Part shown: in pieces, positions 9,201-18,464 of the stretch | How positions within the stretch are numbered: the first letter of the stretch is position 1 | Layout of the letters: the number at the start of each line of letters is the position of its first letter | From: DATAXP01 sp963708675 | GTDB lineage: Bacteria; Planctomycetota; Planctomycetia; Pirellulales; PNKZ01 | Length of the DNA stretch: 64,000 nt | Direction of reading: 5' to 3' | NCBI GenBank assembly: GCA_963708675.1 | Contig: CAVPTO010000003.1 | Span: 2,976,001-3,040,000, forward strand | Position numbers and translations under genes: made by a program | The notes under the pieces: generated by a model | The model's database searches: none | What the model saw: only the letters and a program-made list of their open reading frames with translations | Told to the model about the DNA's origin: nothing

Positions 9201-10491
9201 GCGTCAGCGAACTCACGGGAGCCAGCGTGGCGCCAGCAAGTACGCTCACACCGCCTGTTCCCAACGCCGAAGCGTTCATCGCATTCAGCACGCCGCTGAT
9301 GGTGGTGCCTCCCGTGTAGCTGTTCGCACCGCTGACTACGAGCGTGCCGGCGCCCGTAGCGTTCAAGCCGCCGCTGCCAGAAATCGTGCCGCCCAGTGTG
9401 TAGGTGGCGCCGCCGTCGACCTGGATGGCGCTGCCTGCATTGTTGAGCGTAATAGCACGCGTGCTGCTGATCGTGGCAGTTGCCTCAAGCACCGCTCCGC
9501 CGAGCGTCACAGCTCCCGTGCCTAAGCTGCTTGCCGAGTTGATCAGCACGGTTCCGCTGTTGATGGCCGTGCCGCCGCTGTACGAGTTAGCATTGAACAG
9601 GGCCAGCGTGCTGCCGCCATTCATCGTGAGTGACGCGCTGCCGCCGATCGGATCGCCGGTGAATGTGTAGGCGCTCGCACCGACGACCGTGACGCTCGAA
9701 GGTTGCACCGCCGCGCCGCTGTTAGTAACCGTAACCGCTCCCGCGCCGACGGCGCTGAACGTCACTGAGTTGCCGTTAGTAAACGCGGCCGCGGCCAACG
9801 TCCCCGAATCGGTGAAGTTCAAACTGGAAGTGTCCCAGATATGACTTTGCGAGGCGGTCCACGTGAGTTGTCCCGAGGCGACGACCGCGCTGGTGACCAC
9901 CAGGTCGATGAGGCCGCTGCCGGTTACGGTTTGCAAGGCATAGTTGTAGCCAGTACCGATGAGTCCGGCCGTGTTCAGCGACAACGTGCCGCCGCCGGTG
10001 ATTCCGCCAGTGGCGCCGCTAAGCAACACATACGTGCCTGTGCTGGTGACCGTGCCGGAAAGACTGATGGTCTCCGTCCCCGCCGACAAGACTAATGCAG
10101 AGTTCTGTAGATTGATCGCGCTGCTGGTCGTCCCGTTGAAACCGAAGCCGAGAATGCTCGCGTTCGCCAACGTTAAGCCGCCCGAGAGGCTAAGCGTCCC
10201 CGCGCCGACGTAAAGCGACGCTGCATTGTTCACCGTCAAGGCCACGGCGCTCGAACCCGACAAGGTTGTCGGGCCACTCAGCGCGACGCTGCCCGCGCCG
10301 ACAATCGCACCAGCGTAGCTGCCGCCTGCCAAGGTCAACGCCGTTCCGTTCAGCGTCAACGGTCCCGCACCTGTCAAACTGCCGAGCGATTGCGAGCTAT
10401 TCGCCAGCGTCGCCGATCCGGTGAGCGTCAACTGCGTGCCGGAAGCGAGCGCGCCACCCGTGGTCACGGTAAGCGATGCGCCGCTGAACAC
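6262..10491 (-). CDS. PEP-CTERM beta-strand-repeat surface protein, C-terminal part (after frameshift)
   Basis: About 1,410 residues made almost entirely of Gly/Ser/Thr-rich strands such as LTLSGANSYTGGTTI and LTKQGSGSLFLANAESYSG, typical of autotransporter-associated beta-strand repeats that form a long beta-solenoid. Near the end VPEPGTMLFASLASLGLG with basic WRKRK is a PEP-CTERM sorting signal, processed by an exosortase during export. The frame joins the 10397-15706 frame at a GCGCGC run (10513-10518); together they form one protein of about 3,150 residues. About 30 residues follow the WRKRK anchor and end in sequence derived from an IS remnant, which is unusual, since the basic cluster normally ends the protein. 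Substrate or partner is unknown; adhesion or an outer matrix role is usual for the type. Confidence 0.8.
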   Translation of the reverse strand: MFSGASLTVTTGGALASGTQLTLTGSATLANSSQSLGSLTGAGPLTLNGTALTLAGGSYAGAIVGAGSVALSGPTTLSGSSAVALTVNNAASLYVGAGTLSLSGGLTLANASILGFGFNGTTSSAINLQNSALVLSAGTETISLSGTVTSTGTYVLLSGATGGITGGGTLSLNTAGLIGTGYNYALQTVTGSGLIDLVVTSAVVASGQLTWTASQSHIWDTSSLNFTDSGTLAAAAFTNGNSVTFSAVGAGAVTVTNSGAAVQPSSVTVVGASAYTFTGDPIGGSASLTMNGGSTLALFNANSYSGGTAINSGTVLINSASSLGTGAVTLGGAVLEATATISSTRAITLNNAGSAIQVDGGATYTLGGTISGSGGLNATGAGTLVVSGANSYTGGTTISGVLNAMNASALGTGGVSVLAGATLAPVSSLTLSSGLILNSGATLAFSNLGGVSGQIDLLGSITNLTLSAGTETISLAGSISSTGSYTLISYGSGTYSGALSQLLLNETNLTLANGLTATLSDNTALHEIDLLVSTVVPPTGALTWSGAVSHVWDTSTFNFTDSGTMAATAFANGNTVTFTDVGAGTVTVSNGGTPLHPASVTITNSAAYTFTGDGLTSTGALTKQGSGSLFLANAESYSGVVVTSGSLEVGAAGSLSTPTLSIGVSGRAIFDAAISITTVTDSGNLAFSTTGTIAALTGAGGITTSGALTVNSGSFSGPLSGAGSLTVSGGTFSYSGINNITGGVTITGGGTLAVAVQTALGANAISLSGGTLHVTGNIDESSAHVSFATGGTINIDSGMTLTLTGANITGNITQTGAGTLDILGDYGGTTTVGAGGTLMANPASAGSVVLSTGSVLDFTSAGSYGGNVTVSSSPGFAVIENTSGGVVTLSGTIDKTHANLALSGPGNFWVNGTITGGTVGTDFNSDMLFNGGGTTTFSTQQSWVGPTTISGGSTVYASGVNNALPASTILNLGDASNTTGSYNLGGNTQTLAGIVTWGSGTSNSITSSAAGGQLFVNVASGVDSYSGSLTGSLGLHKEGSGTLELTGSSNSYNGATAIDVGTLQLGVNAALPTTTTVSLAGGGILDVNGHTQQIASLESASSTATVTGSAGSVLNVSHSAAISSIYAGVVSGQMSMAFNGVALGAEVLTGTANNYSGSTTINSGALIVNGSITGTGSSVTVNSTNANNPGVLAGNNTSGSINRDVVIASGSGSGGVISPGNVAPNISSPTSTALAGELNIGGNLSVAGTYLWDLASNSTTGAGSNFDQITLNSGSVTGAGGTLELVLTGAGVPSNTAFWQTYEQWAVITGAGTINSLFSLLDQTAGNYSSLGSFSLAGLTTDQAAGAVLLDWNPTAVPEPGTMLFASLASLGLGGFSWRKRKTRIAGTHKQVELRQVEHDRALSLKSAR

Positions 10492-13400
10492 GCCGACTGT
10501 GGTGCTCGTGCAGCGCGCCGGCCAAAGTCATGACTGTGCCCGAGCCGGTGATCGTGGTCGAGCCGGTGTAAGTGTTGAGACCCGCAAGATAAACCGCGCC
10601 GCCGCCGCCGTTACCGGTGACGGTCAATGCGCCGGAGCCCGTAATCACGCCGCCGTAGCTGAGAACCGAACCGGCGATTTGTTCCAGAGTGCCACCGCTG
10701 GCAGCGAGTACGATGCCGCGATTGGAGTTGAGCGTCACGACGGAACCGCTGAGCGTAGTCGCCGTGCCCGTGGCCCCACTGCCGCCCCCTCCGGTGATGG
10801 CAACTGTCGGTGTGCCCGCAAAGTTCAATCCCGTGCCTAAAAGGCCCGACAGTGAAATCGCACTTACGGTGGCCGTAGCGGTCGCAGTCGGCGAACCACC
10901 GCCGGAAATCCCAACAACAGGAAGAAACGTGTATCCCGAGCCCGGATTGTCGACGACGATCGACGTGACAACACCTGCCGTGGTCACCGCATGCGCCGTA
11001 GCCCCCGTTCCGCCGCCGCCGGAGATCGTAACATTGGGAGTTGACGTGTAATTGGTCGCGCCGCCGCCGCCCGTTAAGACGTTTATTGCTCCGATTCCAG
11101 CAGTCACGGTCGCTGTAACATCGGTTCCATTGGCGCCCGAAAGCGTCGCGGTCGGAAGGCTGGTGTACCCAGTTCCTGCGCTGGTGAGAGCGACCCCGGT
11201 TAGGCCACCAGCAGCAGTTCGTAACGTTCCACCGTTGAGCGTGATCTCGGTCGACTTGGTGGTCGCCGGCACGGCGCCTAACGAAGTGTCGCCACTGATA
11301 TACAGCGTACCGCCATTGACCACGTACGAGCCGGTATTGGTGTTCGCGCTGTTGCCTAGGGTCCAAGTTCCGCTGCCGTTAAGCGTCAGCGATCCGCTGC
11401 CCGTGATGGGGCCGTTGAACGCGGCCGCCGTGGCGCCGCTGGTCATGCTGATCGTGCCACCCGCTGCCGCAACGACTACCGGCTGCGGCGCCGAGAAAGA
11501 GAGCGTGTTGCCGCTTGAGTCCAGACCTTGAAAAATGGTGAGCTGGCCGCCCGCAAACGTAATCGTGTTAGCCGAGCCGCCGATACTGACTTGCGATGGC
11601 GCAGCCAAGACGCCGCTACTGAGCGTCAAACCACCGGTGAAGTTGTTGCTCGTGCCCGTCAATGTGAGTGTGGTGCTCGGCGAGGTGAACTTGACATTAA
11701 GACCGAGGGGTGAAATCCAGCCGTTGTTGGCCGCCGTCGCTTGCGTGATCTGACCGCTGTAGGTGGTGCTTAGCTCTTTCAGTCCGCCGAGCGTCAGAAT
11801 TGTCGTGTAGTTCGTGAATTGGTTGGAACTGACGCTGGTCGTGATGATGCCAGCCACGTAAGTGCTCGGTAGGTTCGTAGCGTCGGTAGGCACGGACGAT
11901 ACGTAGGGAAGAGCGACGTTGCCAGTCCCGCTGCCGAGTTGGCTGGCATCGAATCGAAGCGTTGACGTAGGACTTGAGAACGTCACACCGCCGGAGCCGA
12001 GCGCCAAGGCGCCGCGTAGGTCGATGATTCCCGCATTGATGACCGTACCGCCGGAATAAGTATTGGTGCCATATAAAAACAGTTGCGCCGAGCTGTTGCC
12101 CGTTTTGACCAAAACCAACGGCGTGCCCGAATTATCTCCAAAGGTCGGAGCGACGCCGCCGCTGCCGAGCAGTAGATAACTGCTGCTCACGGCGTAAAAG
12201 ATCGCTTCGTTGTAACTCGTATTCGCGACGCCGTTGACCGTTCCCGTATAGGTAACGCCATCACCAAGGATCATCTTGCCTGTCGATGCGCCTCCCGAAA
12301 GAATGAGATTGGTTCCTTCATAGGCGATGAGGCCACTCGTGATATCTAACGTGCCCGTAAACGAAGACGCGGACGCCGACGTGCCAGTGTCGTTCAGGAG
12401 GAGCGCGTTAACGGTAGTCGACGCAGTCGTAAACGACGATGAAGTCGCCAAGGTCAACACCACGTTCGACGACGGAGAGGCCGTGGCAAGTGAATTGGTA
12501 ACGGACAACGTTTCGCCAGTGAGCGTCGCGGGGCGCAGTCCATTGGTCGAGTCGTAAGTCACGAAGGCGGCGGTCGTGCTCGAAAGGCTAGCCAGAGCAT
12601 ATGGCAGTATTGCCTGAATACCGTTCGAGACTGTGGCAGACGTCGCAAAAACTCCGCCATTGCCCGCGAGCGTCGGCGCCGTCGTAAAAAGCATATCGAA
12701 GGGCACCGTAGTTCCGCCGATCGACGCGATGCCGCCCCCAAGCAGCAACGACGCGTGATTTGCTCGCGACAACTGCGAAGCGCTGAGCGTCACAGCGGCA
12801 GTTCCGGACTGTGTGAGGTTTATCGTCGACTGGCCGAGTTGCAATGTTATGGGGCCGCCCAACGAGATGGTGTTGGCCACAGCCGAAGTGTTGGTCAATG
12901 CGAAGGTGCTTCCCGCGAGATAAACAGCATCGTTCGCATAAGAAGTTAGCGCGGTTGAATTCGTGGCGGTAAGAATGGTTCCCGGAGATGCATATATATT
13001 CGCATTGTTAATTTGCCCGAGACCTGACGTGAGAGATACGGTGCCGGCAAAGAGATCGAAGGCGCCCCCGTTCATATTGACGACGCCCGACAACGAGGTA
13101 CCGCCAGTTCCATTCTTGATGAATGTTGCGGAACTTGACAAGGCCGTAACACTTATCGTTGAGGTGCGGGTGTTGGTGCCTGAGTTGCCGTCGGTGAAGG
13201 TCGAGTTGGCGCTCAAGGTCACTGAATACCCGCCGCCGAAACTGCCCGTCAATGAGTTGGTGGCGAACGAAGATCCCGTGCCAAGCCAAATGCCCGAAAT
13301 TGCGCCGGTATTGGTAAGAGCACCAACGTTAACAGATAACCCATTGGCAATCGTGAGCGTGCTGCCGGTGAGCGTGATCGTGCTTGAAGTCGCGAATGGG

Positions 13401-15706
13401 TTTGAAGCTGACACCGCGACGTTCGAGCCGGTGATGGTAAGGGTGTTGCTTGTTATCGCACCCGTGGTCGATAGCACCACGTTCGTCCCGCTGAACGTGG
13501 CAGCGCTGCCCGTTAACGCACCGGCGGCCGACAGATCATAGGTTCCCGCTCCGGACAGCATCACTGAGCTTGAGATCTCATTTGCAATGCTTAGATTTAA
13601 TGCACCTTGGGTGAGCACAATGGCGGAAAGAGTATTGCCAACCGCGGAGAATGTAAACGTGCCGGGCCCGTCGATGCCGAGCGTGCCGCCGGAAAGCGTC
13701 GCGCTACTTCCTAATGCAAGCGACGAACTGCTGTCGAGATAGACGTCTAACTCTCCGGTCGAAGACCACTGAATCGGCACGTTGATTTGGCTCGCACCGC
13801 CCGTCGCGATAATGCCGCCGGCGTTATTGTTAAGGTTTGCAGTTCCGCTAAAACTCAACAGGCCTGAACCGCCATCAACGACGGTTGACGCGTTGAGTTT
13901 AAGGCCGGCGAGACTTGCAGGACCAACGGCCGAGGCAGTTTGACCAGACGTCGTCAGCGCATAAACCGATCCGCCTGTAATCGCACCGCCATTAGCGATT
14001 TGGGTATAAGACATCGTCGATACACCAAGCGTGGCATCGTATGTTGCGAAGTCGATTGATCCGCCTTGATTGAACAGGACCGCCCCGTTGAGAAATCCGG
14101 GCGTCAGTCCGGCGAAACTCAATGTGGGGCCGCTCGTACCGCTGCCCACGTTGAGACCACTGACAAACAGAATGCCGCCGGAGGCGCGTGTAAGTGAAGT
14201 GCCCGAGATCGTGGCGGCATTGCCACTTGCCCCAAAGTCGATCGCCGAAACGCCCGCCCCGAGCGTGATCGCTCCGAACGGCAACGTGTTATTCACCGCG
14301 GTTACCGACGGGTTCGCCAAGAATCGAAACGTGCCGCCGGCTTGCAAGTTCAATGTGACGGTACCAGTCGCCAAGGCGCCGGAAACACTGACAAGCCGCG
14401 CCACATCGTTCGTCGTATTGTCGAAAATAAATGTGCCACCGCTGCCGAGCATGATGATGCTGCCCGTGCCGTTCTGGGTTGGGGGCGACCCGGTAAGTGT
14501 TACAAGTGGGGTGTAAATGGCGGTCGCGGCTCCGGCGTAGAAAGTCGCGTTGTTAATGATGTCCAAGCTCAGCGTAGATATCGGCCCGTTCGCGGTGTAG
14601 GTCACCGTGGCGCCAGGAAGGAGGCTGCCGAGCGTTAAGGTTCTCGTGCCGGACGGATTGGCCGTCACGCCGAGGGCATCGAACGTGATGTTTCCTTGGG
14701 CAAAGACACTTCCGTTACTGCCGCTCACCAGATTCGCGCTTTTGAATTCCTGCGAAGTTGTTGTGACGGAATTGTAAATTGCGCTGCTGCCCCAAGTGAG
14801 AGCCGTCGTGCCATTGGGTGAAAGAACTCCGTAAGAATACAGGTTCATTCCACCTGTTCCGCCGATGGCAACCGTGCCTGTGCCGCCGTAGCCGGACGCG
14901 AGTGTTGCCGTGGCGCCGCCGGTCAGCGAAATCGTGAGCCCGCTCACGGAAGAGTCGAACGCAGAGTTCACCAGAAAATTACCGGATCCCGAGAGCGTCA
15001 ACCCACCACCGTTTGAAGTGATCAAATTGTTGCCGCCGCTCGTGCCGATCGTTACCAATCCTGTGCCGCTGTTCGTGATCGTGCGGTTGCCGCTGGTGAT
15101 GGCAACGAGCAAGTTGCCGCCGAAAGTCACGTTCGTGTTCGCGCTACCCGTAGCGACGAGAATACTCGCGCCGAGAGTGACTGGGCCTGCAAAGGTCAGC
15201 GAAGCGGTCGTGGTCGAAGTATCGATGATCGTCGAGCTGATGCTGAACGTCACATTGTTATTGATTGTGACCAGCGAATTCGCGCCGCTGAGCGTAATCG
15301 CAGGCGTGCCGCTGCTGCCGGTCACCGTGAGATTCTGACCGGCAAGCGTGATCATCTGCCCGCCGTTGTCGCCGAAGATCAAGCCGTTGAGCGTGAACGT
15401 CGGCGTTGCTCCAGTGCCATCATCGTTATTGGCAGTGAACGACGTGCTGCCGCCGTTGCCGAAATCAAGGATGGTGGTGGCGCTGCCGCCCGCCGTTGGC
15501 GCGGTGCCGGTGCTCCAATTCCCACCGGTCGACCAGTTATAGACACCCGATGTCGAAGTCGTCGGCGTGAACGTAAACGTTTGAGAAAATGCGATCTGTG
15601 GCGCGTTGAGCAAGACGGCTATGGAGGCTACGAGCACGCCGAAATATATGCGCGTCGGCAGGCGATAAACGCTTGGAGATGAGGAGCGTACCAAAGTTAT
15701 TTTCAT
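10397..15706 (-). CDS. PEP-CTERM beta-strand-repeat surface protein, N-terminal part (before frameshift)
   Basis: The start at ATG 15706 gives MKITLVRSSSPSVYRLPTR followed by the hydrophobic FGVLVASIAVLLNA and a cleavage region ending AFSQ, a good signal peptide; the open frame runs further upstream but that part looks non-coding. The mature part has repeated Gly/Asn/Ser/Thr-rich strands (GGNWSTGTAPTAGGSATTI at the start is a common opening of these proteins; GGTTYSGG-like turns recur). Near residues 1550-1650 short GGGGTGAT-type loops (VTISGGGGTGATAHAV) form a sub-repeat. The last ~37 residues in this frame are Arg/His-rich nonsense after the frameshift at about 10513-10518. Confidence 0.82.
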   Translation of the reverse strand: MKITLVRSSSPSVYRLPTRIYFGVLVASIAVLLNAPQIAFSQTFTFTPTTSTSGVYNWSTGGNWSTGTAPTAGGSATTILDFGNGGSTSFTANNDDGTGATPTFTLNGLIFGDNGGQMITLAGQNLTVTGSSGTPAITLSGANSLVTINNNVTFSISSTIIDTSTTTASLTFAGPVTLGASILVATGSANTNVTFGGNLLVAITSGNRTITNSGTGLVTIGTSGGNNLITSNGGGLTLSGSGNFLVNSAFDSSVSGLTISLTGGATATLASGYGGTGTVAIGGTGGMNLYSYGVLSPNGTTALTWGSSAIYNSVTTTSQEFKSANLVSGSNGSVFAQGNITFDALGVTANPSGTRTLTLGSLLPGATVTYTANGPISTLSLDIINNATFYAGAATAIYTPLVTLTGSPPTQNGTGSIIMLGSGGTFIFDNTTNDVARLVSVSGALATGTVTLNLQAGGTFRFLANPSVTAVNNTLPFGAITLGAGVSAIDFGASGNAATISGTSLTRASGGILFVSGLNVGSGTSGPTLSFAGLTPGFLNGAVLFNQGGSIDFATYDATLGVSTMSYTQIANGGAITGGSVYALTTSGQTASAVGPASLAGLKLNASTVVDGGSGLLSFSGTANLNNNAGGIIATGGASQINVPIQWSSTGELDVYLDSSSSLALGSSATLSGGTLGIDGPGTFTFSAVGNTLSAIVLTQGALNLSIANEISSSVMLSGAGTYDLSAAGALTGSAATFSGTNVVLSTTGAITSNTLTITGSNVAVSASNPFATSSTITLTGSTLTIANGLSVNVGALTNTGAISGIWLGTGSSFATNSLTGSFGGGYSVTLSANSTFTDGNSGTNTRTSTISVTALSSSATFIKNGTGGTSLSGVVNMNGGAFDLFAGTVSLTSGLGQINNANIYASPGTILTATNSTALTSYANDAVYLAGSTFALTNTSAVANTISLGGPITLQLGQSTINLTQSGTAAVTLSASQLSRANHASLLLGGGIASIGGTTVPFDMLFTTAPTLAGNGGVFATSATVSNGIQAILPYALASLSSTTAAFVTYDSTNGLRPATLTGETLSVTNSLATASPSSNVVLTLATSSSFTTASTTVNALLLNDTGTSASASSFTGTLDITSGLIAYEGTNLILSGGASTGKMILGDGVTYTGTVNGVANTSYNEAIFYAVSSSYLLLGSGGVAPTFGDNSGTPLVLVKTGNSSAQLFLYGTNTYSGGTVINAGIIDLRGALALGSGGVTFSSPTSTLRFDASQLGSGTGNVALPYVSSVPTDATNLPSTYVAGIITTSVSSNQFTNYTTILTLGGLKELSTTYSGQITQATAANNGWISPLGLNVKFTSPSTTLTLTGTSNNFTGGLTLSSGVLAAPSQVSIGGSANTITFAGGQLTIFQGLDSSGNTLSFSAPQPVVVAAAGGTISMTSGATAAAFNGPITGSGSLTLNGSGTWTLGNSANTNTGSYVVNGGTLYISGDTSLGAVPATTKSTEITLNGGTLRTAAGGLTGVALTSAGTGYTSLPTATLSGANGTDVTATVTAGIGAINVLTGGGGATNYTSTPNVTISGGGGTGATAHAVTTAGVVTSIVVDNPGSGYTFLPVVGISGGGSPTATATATVSAISLSGLLGTGLNFAGTPTVAITGGGGSGATGTATTLSGSVVTLNSNRGIVLAASGGTLEQIAGSVLSYGGVITGSGALTVTGNGGGGAVYLAGLNTYTGSTTITGSGTVMTLAGALHEHHSRRVQRRIAYRDHGWRARFRHAVDAHRIGDAGE

Positions 15707-16185
15707 GCGATCCGTTGGACTTCCCGACGTTGGGAGCGAGTAATCTTTCGAAGTCGTGATAAGGCAACCGGCAGGAGACGTCGGTTGATGAGGCAGGGCG
15801 AGAGCCAACGGCTCCGAATTCGACGATCGGTACCGTGACCTCCGCGGATCAATCTCGTTGGGGCACCAAGGTGAATGTCCTGTATTCAAGTCCTGCAAAG
15901 CGCGATTTGCAGACTCGACAGCAGCAGCGCCCCAATTCAGAGCAGAGTGGTGCCATGGCAACTCCTGTGCCACGACGTTCATGCCGGCTCTCAAACAACG
16001 GCGAGCGATTCAAAATTGGCGATCTTTTCCGAGCAGAACAGGTTTTCGATTCGCTCAACTGAATTCACTGCGAGTAAATCGCGGCGCGAATCGCAGGCTC
16101 TTCATGCCCACAAAAAGGGCAAGCAAGACGGCGATGACCCCTCAAAACATGGTATATCGCTTCTCATCCGGCGGGGGGACTTGGA
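15707..16185. other. intergenic region upstream of the giant PEP-CTERM gene
   Basis: About 480 bases between the PEP-CTERM start (minus) and a possible plus-strand gene. It should hold the PEP-CTERM promoter, but I see no convincing -35/-10 pair. Open frames here on either strand have arginine- and serine-rich composition and look spurious. Confidence 0.4.
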
Positions 16186-16824
16186 ATGCCGCAATGCGTT
16201 GTCACCAGAGAATCTGAGTTCACTATCCGAGGTCACTTCGCGACCACCGAGTTATTGCGCGGCCCCCCCAAAGCCGAAAGTTTCCGTGATTCGGCGGTTG
16301 AGAATCTCGTCGAGTTCTTCGAGCGCTTTCGGCATCTGAACATTCGCTCCATCGAGCAGCTCGACGCACTGGTCGAACAAGCTCAGCGGATTGTTCGCGG
16401 CGTCGAGTCACAGCAACTGCGCGATACCGTTCGCAGTCGGGGATTCAGCCTCGTGGAGGTTCCCGACTTGGAGTTGCTCCTCATCGACTGGGACGAGATC
16501 TATCCCACCGAAAAGCCACTTCAGCGCTTAGCGAATGCGATCTTCGCCTTGCTCTTGTTCGGTCCGAGATTGGCTTGGCGACCGTTTAACTGGACGTACC
16601 AGTTGCCGATTGACTTGCGAAACCACGGTTCAGGCTGGCGCATGAAAAATCTCCCAAGGAAACATAGGTTTCGCTTGGGAGACTTTTGTCGTGTATTTAG
16701 CGTGCATTACGCTTTGTGCCGTCGTCGTAACTCTAGTCGGGGCGACAGGACACCAATTGAACTTTTTTTGGCAGGCCTGGCAGGCTGGGAAGGTTCAATT
16801 AGCCAATCGTTTCCGCACGCATGA
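16186..16824 (+). pseudogene. possible decayed gene whose end runs into a tRNA-end repeat
   Basis: A GC-rich frame of 212 codons with a purine-rich GGGGGGA ribosome-like site nine bases before ATG. The first ~140 residues look protein-like (ENLVEFFERFRHLNIRS, VEVPDLELLLIDWDEIYP) and resemble no family I can name. The last ~30 residues (RGDRTPIELFLAGLAG and on) are translated from dispersed repeat B, also found at 28.0 and 49.4 kb, so the true C-terminus is missing. I read it as the truncated front of an unknown gene; it could also be entirely non-coding. Confidence 0.3.
16645..16687. terminator. hairpin terminator next to repeat B
   Basis: CTCCCAAG (16651-16658) and CTTGGGAG (16674-16681) form a perfect 8-bp stem. 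On the minus strand it is followed by ATTTTT, and on the plus strand by ACTTTT, so it can work both ways. It lies about 55 bases from the tRNA-end-like start of repeat B, matching the tRNA-end/terminator layout of the other repeats. Confidence 0.7.
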
Positions 16825-16868
16825 GCCAACTGCGATAAAGGTCAGCGTAGGTCGATGTGACCAACGCA
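16735..16868 (+). repeat. dispersed repeat B, copy 1 (tRNA-end-like core)
   Basis: It begins with GTCGGGGCGACAGGA, which read on the minus strand is the acceptor end and part of the T-arm of a tRNA. It then contains AATTGAAC and GTTCAATT as inverted arms around a CAGGCCTG palindrome, and continues to GACCAACGCA. Nearly the same sequence occurs at 49349-49480, and a more diverged copy at 28031-28157, all in one orientation. Its right end comes within ~100 bases of the DUF1501 gene. Confidence 0.8.
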
Positions 16869-16967
16869 TCCAACTCGGAAGCCGCTGGGAGTCTCTTGGA
16901 ACGGCAAGCGGCAGTTCCAACAAGCAATGCGTCTCGCCTGTCCCGATGGCGACGACTGCGTCCATGT

Positions 16968-18450
16968 CTATGCCAAGATCTCACGAATCACGTGTCCTTC
17001 GACGTTCGTGAGGCGGCGCTGGATGCCGTTGTGCTCGAACGTGAGCCGTTCGTGATCGAGGCCGAGCAGGTGCAGAATTGTCGCGTTGAAATCGTAAAGC
17101 GGATGAATGTCGCTCACCGCTTTCTGGCCGAGCTCGTCGGTCATGCCGTGGCTGATGCCGGGTTTAACTCCAGCCCCGGCGAGCCAGCAGGTGAAACCGT
17201 CGGGATTGTGGTCGCGGCCTTTGGCGCCCTTTTGAAAGAACGGCATTCGGCCGAACTCGGTGCACCAGACGACGAGCGTGTCGTTGAGCAGGCCTCGTTG
17301 CTTCAGATCGCGAATGAGCGCGGCGGCGGGTTGGTCGAGAATTGCCGCATGCACGTCGTATTGCTCCTTGAGAGCGTTGTGTCCGTCCCAGTTGAGCTTC
17401 CCACCGCTGGCATAGGCGCCGTTGAAAAGCTGCACGAATCGCACGCCGCTTTCGATTAGCCGCCGAGCGAGAATGCAGTTGCGTGCGAACGCGGCCTTGT
17501 CGGTGTTCTGGGTGTCGTCGGCGCCGTAGAGCTTGAGAATGTGTTCGGGCTCGGTCGAGAGATCGCTGATCTCGGGCACGCTGAGCTGCATGCGGGCGGC
17601 GAGTTCGTAACTGGCGATGCGGGCTGCGAGTTTCGCATCGTCGCCGTGAGTTTCGAGATGGCGGGCATTCATCCGCGCCAACAGCGATCGCGCGGCAGCA
17701 TCGGCCTTCTTCGAGATGCCGGGCGCTGTGAGATGTCGGACGGGGTCCTTGGAGCTGAGCGTCGTGCCCTGGAACGCCGCCGGAAGAAACCCGGGGCCCC
17801 AGTTGTTCGAACCGTTCTGCGGCACTCCGCGCGGATCGGGGATCGCCACATACGACGGAAGATTCTGATTCTCGCTTCCCAGCGCATAGGTGACCCACGA
17901 ACCAAGACTGGGGAAGCCATCGAGCACGAACCCTGTCGAAAGAAAATTCTCGGCAGGGCCATGCGTGTTCGACTTGCTGGTGAGCGAGTGGACGAACGCG
18001 ATGTCGTCGGTCAGCTCCGCGAGATGCGGAATCATGTCGCTGACCCACTTTCCAGTCTCCCCGCGCCGCCGGAACTCATACTGAGGCCGGGCGAGGTTTC
18101 CGGCAGGTCCCTGAAACGTGACCTCAGGGCCGCCGGGCAGCGGCTTGTCGTCCCACTTGATCAGCTCCGGCTTGTAGTCCCACGTCTCGAGTTGACTGAT
18201 CGCTCCCGCGCAGAAAATAACAATCACATTCTTCGCCTTTGGGGAGAAGTGCAGCAGCGCAAGGCGCGAATGGACGCGCCGGGTCGATGACGGGAGGCCG
18301 CACCATGCCGCTGCCGGCAAGCAACCCATCGCCGCCGAGAAGGCTCGCCAGCGCGATCGAGCTCAGGCCAGTCGCAGAGTTCGATAGAAACTGCCGGCGG
18401 TCGAGCAACTGCCGGCCAATGTTAGAGATCGTTTCTCGTTTGATGGGCAT
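16968..18450 (-). CDS. DUF1501 protein (sulfatase-fold, secreted), frameshifted
   Basis: About 490 residues. It starts at ATG 18450 with a GGAG ribosome site 5-6 bases upstream and carries a twin-arginine-like leader (LLDRRQFLSNSATGLSS, IALASLLGG). The DUF1501 body follows (NVIVIFCAGAISQLETWDY, FLSTGFVLDG, LVVWCTEFGRMPFFQ, GRDHNPDGFTCWLAG, DFNATILHLLGLDHERLTF). DUF1501 proteins have an alkaline-phosphatase/sulfatase fold and are almost always paired with PSCyt1/DUF1549/DUF1553 proteins, as here (14 bases downstream). The leader and body lie in different frames, meeting at about 18264-18279 near CG runs. It is the last gene of the sigma-factor operon. The biochemical function is unknown. Confidence 0.85.
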
Positions 18451-18464
18451 CGCGTCTCCAACCT

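Noticed and set aside
12963..13541. Long plus-strand frames across the PEP-CTERM genes (6.7-15.5 kb and 60.3-63.8 kb)
   Set aside because: They are Pro/Val/Ala-rich mirror translations of Gly/Ser/Thr repeat codons on the other strand, without ribosome sites.
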